Source: Verrucomicrobiales bacterium
Lineage (GTDB): Bacteria; Verrucomicrobiota; Verrucomicrobiia; Limisphaerales; UBA11320
Length of the DNA: 12,690 nt
NCBI GenBank assembly: GCA_003452185.1
Contig: DMJJ01000411.1
Coordinates: 1 to 12,690 of the forward strand
Direction: 5' to 3'
Part shown: positions 1 through 6,333 of the stretch, in pieces
Layout: each line of letters starts with the position of its first letter
How positions within the stretch are numbered: position 1 is the first letter of the stretch
Notes under the pieces: model-generated
Databases searched by the model: none
Told to the model about the DNA's origin: nothing
Seen by the model: only the letters and a program-made list of their open reading frames with translations
Translations under genes and position numbers: made by a program

Positions 1-1784
1 ACCAGCCAGGGGAACTCCTTCTCCGCCACCCAGGGGATCGACCCCAGCGGCAGCCGAAGCCCCATCGGGCTGTCGCCCGGTATCAACCAGAGGATTTCCC
101 CGTCCCGAAGGAACCAGGCCCCGGAGATCCACCGCCCCCCGGCCGAGGAGGGTTCACACCGGATCGGAAGCGCGTACCCGACCACCTGCCCCAGCCCCTT
201 TTGAAAGATCCGGGCAATCCGGTCGCGTTCCTGCGGGCTCTCAAGACGGGAGTTCTCGGGGGTGACATTCGAGGGGAGCCGGCGCTCCTTCCACGTGTAA
301 TAGAAGGCATCCTCGTACCCCGCCATCAGGTGCCGGGAGTCAACCCCCAGGGTCTGGGCGATCCGGAGGGAAAGCTCCCGGGCCTCGCGCGCCCCGTGGC
401 CGTAGTTCCTGGACTCGTCCGCGATGAGGGAATCCTCCTTCCAGACCGGGATGCCATCCTTGCGCCAGAAGGCCGCCAAGGCCCAGCGCGGAAGCGGCTC
501 CCCGGGATACCACTTCCCCTGCCCGTAATGGAGCAGGGCGCCGGGAGCGAACTTCTCCCGAAGCCGCCGGATGAGCCTGCCCGAGAGCACCCGCTTGGCG
601 GGGGAGACGGCCGTGAAGTTCCACTCCGGCCCGTCCGGGTCATCCACCGAGACAAACGTCGGCTCCCCCCCCATGGTCAGGCGGACATCCTGCCGCTTCA
701 GGTCCGCATCAATCGTGCGGCCGAGCCGGTCGATCCGCTCCCACTGCTCCTCGGTGTAGGGCTTCGTCACCCGGGGGGACTCGTGCACCCGGGTGACCCG
801 CATCTCGTGCACAAGGGTGGACTCGCACTCATCCACCGCCCCCGTGACCGGGGCCGCCGTGGAGGGCTCGGGAGTGCAGGAAAGCGGGATGTGCCCCTCC
901 CCGGCCAGGAGCCCGGAGGTCGGGTCGAGGCCGATCCACCCGGCCCCGGGCAGATAGACCTCACACCAGGCATGCAGGTCGGTAAAGTCGACCGCCGTGC
1001 CGCTGGGACCGTCGAGCGACTTGACGTCGGGGGCCAGCTGGATGAGGTAGCCGCTGACGAACCGGGCCGCGAGCCCGAGATGCCGGAGCACCTGCACCAG
1101 CAGCCAGGCCGAGTCCCGGCACGACCCGCTCGCCTTCTCAAGGGTCTCCTCCGGGGTCTGCACCCCGGGCTCGAGGCGGATGAGGTACCGGACGCTCGAT
1201 TGCAGCCGCTGGTTCAGCGCCACCAGGAAGTCGATGGTTCGGAGAGGCCTCCCCGACGTCGCGTCCGGATGGGCGTGTGCGATGGAGGGATGCCGCCCCC
1301 CCTGCTGGTCCCCGGGGGGCCGCTCCGAATCGAAAGATGCCGTGTGGGGCGCCGCCTCCGGGTGGGCCAGAATCTCCCTTCGAAGGGAATCGAGCAGCGC
1401 GGCGAAACGCGGCGTCAGCGGGAGGGGATCGACAAACGGGGCCAGATCCTTCCGCAACTTGGCGTCGTACTGGAACGGGTAGTGGCTGGCGGAATCCTCC
1501 AGGAAGAAGTCGAACGGGTTGTAGACCGACATCTCCGCCACAACCTCCACCTCGATGCAAAGCTCCGCCAGGGGCTCGGGGAAGACGAGCCGGGCGTTCC
1601 AGTTCGAGAAGGGATCCTGCTGCCAGTTGATGAAGTGCTCCCCTCCGATGACCTTCTGGGAGTAGGCGAGAATCCGGGTGCGGCAGTGGGGCGCAGGCCG
1701 GAGCCGGACCACATGCGGGGCGTGCCCGACCAGCCGATCATACTTATAGTGGGTCTTGTGGTGGAGGGCGACGTGTATCGACAT
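1..1784 (-). CDS. Large transglutaminase-like protein fused to DUF2126 putative amidoligase (C-terminus cut by window edge)
   Basis: At least 594 codons are open from the ATG at 1784 down to the left edge, so the C-terminus is missing; relatives are typically about 1,100 residues. The N-terminus (MSIHVALHHKTHYKYD, then RLRPAPHCRTRI and HFINWQQDPFSNW) is the usual start of this family, which supports this ATP-grasp-linked class and the chosen start; no clear Shine-Dalgarno precedes it. The transglutaminase core shows a full catalytic triad: Cys222 in GSCRDSAWL, His271 in DLHAWCEVYLPG, Asp287 in GLDPTSG. From about residue 370 the DUF2126 region begins (MGGEPTFVSVDD at 371-382, YGQGKWYPGE at 420-429); that family is predicted to be a glutamine-synthetase-fold amidoligase. 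Residues 141-179 are a Pro/Gly/His-rich stretch that I do not recall in relatives. Families of this type are predicted to make or cleave peptide or isopeptide bonds together with the ATP-grasp and alpha-E partners upstream; the substrate is unknown. No signal peptide is seen, so a cytoplasmic location is inferred. Confidence 0.93.
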   Translation of the reverse strand, partial: MSIHVALHHKTHYKYDRLVGHAPHVVRLRPAPHCRTRILAYSQKVIGGEHFINWQQDPFSNWNARLVFPEPLAELCIEVEVVAEMSVYNPFDFFLEDSASHYPFQYDAKLRKDLAPFVDPLPLTPRFAALLDSLRREILAHPEAAPHTASFDSERPPGDQQGGRHPSIAHAHPDATSGRPLRTIDFLVALNQRLQSSVRYLIRLEPGVQTPEETLEKASGSCRDSAWLLVQVLRHLGLAARFVSGYLIQLAPDVKSLDGPSGTAVDFTDLHAWCEVYLPGAGWIGLDPTSGLLAGEGHIPLSCTPEPSTAAPVTGAVDECESTLVHEMRVTRVHESPRVTKPYTEEQWERIDRLGRTIDADLKRQDVRLTMGGEPTFVSVDDPDGPEWNFTAVSPAKRVLSGRLIRRLREKFAPGALLHYGQGKWYPGEPLPRWALAAFWRKDGIPVWKEDSLIADESRNYGHGAREARELSLRIAQTLGVDSRHLMAGYEDAFYYTWKERRLPSNVTPENSRLESPQERDRIARIFQKGLGQVVGYALPIRCEPSSAGGRWISGAWFLRDGEILWLIPGDSPMGLRLPLGSIPWVAEKEFPWL

Positions 1785-1866
1785 GGGGGTGGGGTTATGC
1801 GGGGCAGCTGGCGGTGCGCGGTGCGGCGGCGTTCATCCTGTTTTGGCTGCGGGTTCGCCCGGGGGC
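1785..1866 (-). other. Short intergenic gap between phosphofructokinase and transglutaminase genes
   Basis: These 82 bases separate the phosphofructokinase stop from the transglutaminase start. I see no terminator (no stable hairpin followed by a T run on the minus strand) and no convincing promoter, so read-through is the simplest reading. The sequence just before the ATG is C-rich and lacks a Shine-Dalgarno match; a weak AGGA occurs about 50 bases upstream, too far to serve this start. Confidence 0.5.
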
Positions 1867-3264
1867 TCAACGCCCGCCGGCCTCGGCGAGAAAGCGGATC
1901 CGCTTGTTCACATCGGTGTTGATCGAATGGTACGGCTGCGTGAGGTTACCCGAGGCGAAGAGGGTCTGCCGCATGTGCTCCATGTCGTCCTCCCCGATCG
2001 CATCGGTGAAGATCGGGGTGAGGTAGTCGATCCCCATGGCCGAGGGCTTCATCTGGACCGGGTCGTAAAGCGACGGGTGCATGTGGCGGGCGTGGATGAG
2101 CCCCCACCGATCCCGGAACCGGTTGGCATCGTACCCCTCGACATGGAACCCCCGGCTGCCGGTGTACTGGAGGATCGAGACGGCGTTGTTGCGACCCTCG
2201 ACCAGGAGCTCCACGGCCTTGGCCCCGAGCTGCGCCGCGTAAAAGCGGTCGAAGAGGATCGGCCGCCCTCCACGCTGGGTGTGGCCCACCTTCCGCGTGA
2301 AGATCGCCTCGCGGGCCGAATCCCCGCGGCGGTAGAGCTGGAAATACCGGTCGCCGATCATCTGCACCATCTTGGCACGCAGCGCCTCGGCGGCGCCGCT
2401 CAGGACGACGTTCCCGGCCGGGTCGGTCGACCGGGTCTCCGCTCCGAGCTCCCGCCCCTGCTCGTCGACGATCCCCTCGCCGCACACGATCACCACGTTC
2501 TTCTGCAGGTCGTAGGTCTGCTTCACCCTCTCGACCAGGTGCTCCAGGTCGAGGGGATGCTCGGGGACCAGGATCATGTCGGGGCGCCCGTACGCCGACC
2601 CCAGGGCGATGTACCCCGAATGGCGCCCCATGACCTCGATGATGGCGATGCGGCGGTGGCTCTCGGCGGTGGTCCGGATCCGCTCGACACCCGAGGCGCT
2701 CACGAACACGGCCGTGGCGTACCCCGGGGTGACGTAGTTCACGATCTGGTCGAGGTGAAAGGTGGCCCGCGAGGGGGCCCGCTTGTACCGGTAGCCCGAC
2801 TTGGCGCCGGCATCGGCAGCCCGCACGAACTCATCCGGCTCGCTCGGGTAGTTGAGACCGAGATCGTTGTCGATCGTCTTCGGCGCGAGCACCGTCGGGA
2901 GCCGCTCGGCCAGCGGCTGGAGGCCGTTAAGCGTGCCATCCCCCCCGACGCAGATCAGCCCCTCGATCCCGAGACGGCGGAGCCGGTCGACGATCATGTC
3001 GAGGTCGGCGGTCTTCTCCGGGTCGACGTAGTCCCGGGAGGATCCAATCAGCGTCCCGCCCTTCGTCGGGTCGAGCTCGGGGATCTCCTGGTAGAGCGGG
3101 TTCAGGAAGACGTGCGGGACCCGGGGGTTGAAGAGGCTGTTGAACCCCTTGATCAGGCCGACGATCTCCACCCGGAGCTGGTTGGCCCGCACCACGGCCC
3201 CCGCGATCGTGGGGTTGAGGGCGGGGGTGTCGCCGCCGGCGGTCAGAATGCCGATGCGCTTCAT
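1867..3264 (-). CDS. 6-phosphofructokinase (PfkA/Pfp superfamily)
   Basis: A complete 465-residue protein that phosphorylates fructose 6-phosphate to fructose 1,6-bisphosphate, the committed step of glycolysis (reversible if pyrophosphate is the donor). Visible motifs: nucleotide-binding GILTAGGDTPALN at 4-16, GGDG at 107-110, PKTIDND at 128-134 with the catalytic Asp at 132, MGRHSG at 212-217, and GHTQRGG in the C-terminal half. In E. coli numbering position 104 is Gly (here 110) and position 124 is Lys (here 129). Gly104 goes with ATP use, while Lys124 is typical of pyrophosphate enzymes but also occurs in ATP-dependent plant and trypanosomatid enzymes, so ATP is more likely but not certain. 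The roughly 465-residue length exceeds the 320 of E. coli PfkA; some of the extra length follows PKTIDND, at about 135-170. The ATG at 3264 lies 25 bases after the alpha-E stop without a clear Shine-Dalgarno, as if translated within the operon. It interrupts an otherwise canonical ATP-grasp/alpha-E/transglutaminase set. Confidence 0.95.
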   Translation of the reverse strand: MKRIGILTAGGDTPALNPTIAGAVVRANQLRVEIVGLIKGFNSLFNPRVPHVFLNPLYQEIPELDPTKGGTLIGSSRDYVDPEKTADLDMIVDRLRRLGIEGLICVGGDGTLNGLQPLAERLPTVLAPKTIDNDLGLNYPSEPDEFVRAADAGAKSGYRYKRAPSRATFHLDQIVNYVTPGYATAVFVSASGVERIRTTAESHRRIAIIEVMGRHSGYIALGSAYGRPDMILVPEHPLDLEHLVERVKQTYDLQKNVVIVCGEGIVDEQGRELGAETRSTDPAGNVVLSGAAEALRAKMVQMIGDRYFQLYRRGDSAREAIFTRKVGHTQRGGRPILFDRFYAAQLGAKAVELLVEGRNNAVSILQYTGSRGFHVEGYDANRFRDRWGLIHARHMHPSLYDPVQMKPSAMGIDYLTPIFTDAIGEDDMEHMRQTLFASGNLTQPYHSINTDVNKRIRFLAEAGGR

Positions 3265-3289
3265 GGGTGATGAGTCCGGGAGCCGGGGC

Positions 3290-4282
3290 TCACTGGGTTT
3301 GGGATTGGTCGCGCGCCGCCTTGCGCGTGGGGGTTGGTGTCTTGAAGGCGAAGAACGTCTCGTGGATCCCCGCCCCCACCTGGTTCACCCGCGTCTGCAG
3401 GTCGTCGAGGTACTCGTGCAGCCCCCCCTTGACGATCTCGTCCACCCCGGTGAAGGAGAGGTCGGAGCAGAGCTGTCCCAGGAGCTTCTCCGGGGGGTGT
3501 CGGAAAGTGCCGAGCGGCGTGCCGCTGATGGCGTGGAGCGAGTCCCGGGCGGCGAGGAGGCAGAAGTGGATCGCGCGGGGAAACTCCCGGTCGAGCAGGA
3601 GAAACTGCACCACCTTGCGGGGGGAGATGTGCCCAAACCGCTTCCGATACATCTCAAACGCGCTCGCCGAGCGAAGCACCGCGGCCCACTGGACGTCATC
3701 GAACGGCGTGCCGACGTCGTCCACCGAACGGAGCAGGATAAAGTACTTCACGTCGAGGATGCGGGAGGTCTTGTCGGCCCGCTCCATCTTCCGCCCAAGG
3801 CGGCAAAAATGCCACGCCTCCCCGTGCGTCATCGTGGCGTCGGTCACGCCGGCAAACAGGTGGCTGGCAAGCTTCACCTCGCTGAAGAACTCGTGGAGCG
3901 ATGCGGTGACCCGGCCGCTGGCCGCGGCATCGTTCACCATGAGGTAATACTTGTTCAGCTGGAGCCACATCTCCGAGGAGATGATCTCACGGACGGTGCG
4001 GGCGTTCTCGCGCGCCGCCCGGAGACAGGAGAGGATCGAGTTGGAGTTCTCAGGATCAAATGCCAGGAACTGGATCACGTTCTCCTGGTTCGGGGTGCCG
4101 TAGCGCTTCTCGAACCCGTCGTTGTCGCCCGTGGTGGCGACGAGCGGCTCCCACTGCTGCCCCTGCCCCGGGGCGGCATCCAGCATCAACTGCAGGTTCA
4201 CATCGACAAACCGGGCGACATTCTCGGCCCGCTCGACGTAACGGCTCATCCAATAGATGGAATCAGCAACGCGGCTCAGCAT
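3290..4282 (-). CDS. Alpha-E domain-containing protein (DUF403 family)
   Basis: A complete, mostly helical 330-residue protein. The first residues, MLSRVADSIYWMSRYVERAE, are the hallmark of the alpha-E family (once DUF403), named for its all-alpha fold and conserved glutamates; the length matches the family's usual 310-330. Conserved-looking stretches further on include SEMWLQLNKYYLM, LGRKMERADKTSRILDVKY and DDVQWAAVLRSASAFEMYRK. No signal peptide or membrane segment is visible. Its biochemical role is not established; it is nearly always encoded next to a circularly permuted ATP-grasp enzyme and is thought to act with it, as partner or scaffold, in peptide or amide-bond synthesis. Here it starts 27 bases after the ATP-grasp stop, consistent with co-transcription and perhaps complex formation. 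The ATG at 4282 has no obvious Shine-Dalgarno. The last residues (after FFAFKTPTPTRKAARDQSQTQ begins) are a short charged tail that looks disordered. Confidence 0.94.
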   Translation of the reverse strand: MLSRVADSIYWMSRYVERAENVARFVDVNLQLMLDAAPGQGQQWEPLVATTGDNDGFEKRYGTPNQENVIQFLAFDPENSNSILSCLRAARENARTVREIISSEMWLQLNKYYLMVNDAAASGRVTASLHEFFSEVKLASHLFAGVTDATMTHGEAWHFCRLGRKMERADKTSRILDVKYFILLRSVDDVGTPFDDVQWAAVLRSASAFEMYRKRFGHISPRKVVQFLLLDREFPRAIHFCLLAARDSLHAISGTPLGTFRHPPEKLLGQLCSDLSFTGVDEIVKGGLHEYLDDLQTRVNQVGAGIHETFFAFKTPTPTRKAARDQSQTQ

Positions 4283-4309
4283 GGTTCAAAGGGGGTTGAA
4301 AACATCACG

Positions 4310-5821
4310 CTAGGCCACCGCGGAGGAACGCTGCTGCGTGATCCGCTCGGTCCCGCCCGGCTCCTCCGCCTCCTCCTGCGGGAGAGGGGAGTCCGCCAGC
4401 ACCCAGGTGTCCTTGCTCCCTCCCCCCTGGGAGGAGTTCACCACCAGGGACCCCTTGCGGAGCGCCACCCGGGTCAACCCCCCGGGGAGGACGAAGATCT
4501 CCTTCCCATAGAGCACATAGGGACGGAGATCGACATGCCGCCCTTCCATGTGGTCGCCAACGATGGTTGGAACCCGCGAAAGGGCCAGCGTCGGCTGCGC
4601 AATGTAGTTGCGGGGGTTGGCCTTGATCCGCTCGGCAAAGTCGGCCTGCTGCTCCCGCGTCGAGTGGGGCCCCACGAGCATGCCGTATCCCCCCGACTCG
4701 TTGGCCGCCTTGACCACCAACTCACCGATGTGCTCAAGGACGTACGAGAGATCGTCGGGCTCGGAGCAGATGTAGGTCGGGACATTCGGCAGGATCATGT
4801 CCTCCCCGGTGTAATACTTCACGATCCTGGGAAGGTAGGCATACACCACCTTGTCATCGGCCACGCCCCCCCCGGGCGCGTTGGCCAGGGCGACGTTTCC
4901 GGCCTGGTAGGCCTCCATGAGCCCCGGGACGCCGAGCATCGAGTCGGGGCGGAAACACTCCGGGTCCAGGAAGTCGTCGTCGATCCGGCGATAGATCACA
5001 TCGACCCGCTCGAACCCCTGGGTCGTCCGCATGCAGACATGGCCGTCGTCGATCACCAGGTCCCGCCCCTCCACCAACTCGATCCCCATCTGCTGCGCCA
5101 GGAACGAATGCTCGAAGTAGGCCGAGTTGTAGATCCCCGGGGTGAGGAGCACGCACCTCGGGGCGGTGATGTGGTCCGGAGCCAGGTACTCGAGCATGTC
5201 GCGAAGCTTTCCCGGGTAGCTCGAGACGGGACGAATCCTGGAAGCCGCGAACACCTGCGGGAACATGCTCTTCATCACGGCCCGGTTCTCCAGGACGTAG
5301 GAGACTCCCGAAGGGCAGCGCAGGTTGTCCTCAAGGACATACACCTGCCCATCGCTGTGCCGCACCAGATCGGTCCCCGTGACATGGCACCAGATGCCGC
5401 GCGGGGGATTGAACCCCATGCACTGCTTTCGAAACGCCTTGGAGGAATGGATCAGCTCGGCCGGGAGGACCCCGTCCTTGAGGATCTTCTGATCATGGTA
5501 AAGATCGTCGATGAAAAGGTTCAGCACGCGGATCCGCTGCTTCAGCCCCCGTTCAATGCGGCTCCACTCCCCGGCGGGTACGATCCGGGGAACGAGATCG
5601 AAGGGGAAGATCTTCTCGGTCCCGGCCTGCTCGCCATACACGTTGAACGTGATCCCCATCTGCAGGAGCGCCCGCTCGGCCGCCCTCTGGCGGTTGAGGA
5701 GTTCCCCGGGCGGGAGGGATTCAATGTTCCGCACCAGGGTCCGGGCCGAGGGACGGGGTTTCCCCCCCTCGCCGAAGAACTCGTCGAAAAAGCCGCCTAG
5801 GTCGTAGTCTCGAAATTGCAT
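4310..5821 (-). CDS. Circularly permuted ATP-grasp protein (type 2, DUF404/DUF407 family)
   Basis: A complete 503-residue protein, the first gene of the minus-strand operon. The fold is an ATP-grasp carboxylate-amine ligase with circularly permuted order, predicted to use ATP to join a carboxylate to an amine and so build a short peptide or amide. Family motifs in order: EKIFPFDLVPRIVPAGEW at 69-86, LEDNLRCPSGVSYVLENR at 163-180, LLTPGIYNSAYFEHSFLA at 225-242, DVIYRRIDDDFLDP at 274-287, NAPGGGVADDK at 314-324, the nucleotide-loop-like VVKAANESGGYGMLVG at 369-384, and RHVDLRPYVLYG at 428-439, followed by GGLTRVAL and SSQGGGSKDTW. The length fits the usual 470-510. The last 25 residues are Glu-rich and look disordered. 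The ATG at 5821 has a GGGAG seven bases upstream, the best ribosome binding site in the window. The substrate is not known; alpha-E and transglutaminase neighbours are the classical partners. Confidence 0.95.
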   Translation of the reverse strand: MQFRDYDLGGFFDEFFGEGGKPRPSARTLVRNIESLPPGELLNRQRAAERALLQMGITFNVYGEQAGTEKIFPFDLVPRIVPAGEWSRIERGLKQRIRVLNLFIDDLYHDQKILKDGVLPAELIHSSKAFRKQCMGFNPPRGIWCHVTGTDLVRHSDGQVYVLEDNLRCPSGVSYVLENRAVMKSMFPQVFAASRIRPVSSYPGKLRDMLEYLAPDHITAPRCVLLTPGIYNSAYFEHSFLAQQMGIELVEGRDLVIDDGHVCMRTTQGFERVDVIYRRIDDDFLDPECFRPDSMLGVPGLMEAYQAGNVALANAPGGGVADDKVVYAYLPRIVKYYTGEDMILPNVPTYICSEPDDLSYVLEHIGELVVKAANESGGYGMLVGPHSTREQQADFAERIKANPRNYIAQPTLALSRVPTIVGDHMEGRHVDLRPYVLYGKEIFVLPGGLTRVALRKGSLVVNSSQGGGSKDTWVLADSPLPQEEAEEPGGTERITQQRSSAVA

Positions 5822-5828
5822 CGCCGTG

Positions 5829-5833
5829 CTCCC
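5829..5833 (-). promoter_or_regulatory. Ribosome binding site of the ATP-grasp gene
   Basis: GGGAG on the minus strand, seven bases before the ATG at 5821. It fixes this start and contrasts with the downstream genes of the operon, whose starts lack a comparable match. Confidence 0.6.
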
Positions 5834-5942
5834 AAATCATTGCTTCCAAGCCATCTCATGCTGGATCCCCCCCCCTTAAGCAGCCCGGGTGCCATCCTCC
5901 CACACCGCCCCCCCGGAACCTGCCGCAATCGCCGAAACCATA

Positions 5943-5971
5943 GATGAATGAGAGAAATGCATGAATATCAA
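5943..5971 (-). promoter_or_regulatory. Candidate promoter for the leftward operon
   Basis: On the minus strand TTGATA (5971-5966) is a good -35 match. It lies in the only AT-richer patch of the divergent region, with a TTCATC 17 bases further on that matches a -10 only poorly. Placement about 120-150 bases upstream of the ATP-grasp start would give a long leader. The call rests on base composition and one box only. Confidence 0.25.
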
Positions 5972-6141
5972 CGGCCAGCCCCCCAGCCTCCCGTGCCATG
6001 GGTCGCCCCCCCTCGGACGAAAGCCTTGAGCAGCTTTCCTCAGGGTGAACAAATAGAGCCACCCCACCGCCCAGGCATCCCCACGCGGCCCATCGCCGCC
6101 AAAAGGGGCTCCGGCTGCTCCTCCAGGCCGCTTCCCCGCGA

Positions 6142-6190
6142 CCCGCGGGATCCTCCAAAGGCCTTGGAGCGCGGGGGGGGGCGGCGCCCC
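6142..6190. other. Stacked GC-rich hairpins upstream of the phosphoesterase gene
   Basis: CCCGCG (6142-6147) pairs with CGCGGG (6170-6175). Inside it, after a one-sided five-base bulge, CTCCAA (6153-6158) pairs with TTGGAG (6164-6169) around a five-base loop. A second hairpin follows at once: GGGGC (6178-6182), loop GGC, GCCCC (6186-6190). No T run follows directly (a TTTT comes 13 bases later), so it is a poor intrinsic terminator in either direction. It could be a leader structure or an operator; function unknown. Confidence 0.45.
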
Positions 6191-6333
6191 GGGGTCTTGC
6201 AGTTTTCAGACACGGGGTACAGGATGGAACCAAGTCGGAGAGCCTTCGGGACCCTTCTCTCCCCCCTTGCGCACGTTGTTCCGGTGTGACAGATGGGTCC
6301 CAGCGATGTCATGAGTTAAGTGAGCCCGCCGAT

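Larger units (their letters stand above)
5822..6333. other. Divergent intergenic region between the ATP-grasp operon and the phosphoesterase gene
   Basis: About 510 bases without a convincing gene; short frames here have no recognisable protein character. It must hold promoters for both directions. Contents seen: a ribosome binding site for the leftward operon, a C9 tract at 5867-5875, an AT-richer patch at about 5935-5971, a stacked hairpin at 6142-6190 containing a G9 run, and a GGGACCC/GGGTCCC dyad at 6248-6254 and 6295-6301 just before the rightward gene. A weak rightward promoter-like pair is TTGCAG (6197-6202) and TACAGG (6218-6223), but the 15-base spacer is short. Confidence 0.6.

Noticed and set aside
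3128..5800. Very long open plus-strand frame (about 890 codons) antisense to the ATP-grasp and alpha-E genes, with similar ones at 201-1922 and 1756-3270
   Set aside because: The translations are rich in Arg, Gly, Pro, Asp and His with no recognisable fold or motif, while the opposite strand encodes well-known protein families in full. High GC removes stops from antisense frames.
5856..6312. Short frames on both strands in the divergent intergenic region
   Set aside because: Composition is Pro/Arg/Gly-rich with no ribosome binding site or conserved motif; they sit where promoters are expected.
6286..6333. Upstream GTG start for the phosphoesterase gene
   Set aside because: It would place 16 mostly polar residues with no hydrophobic run before the signal peptide; the ATG at 6334 (or 6346) gives a normal signal peptide and a weak GTGAG about nine bases upstream.
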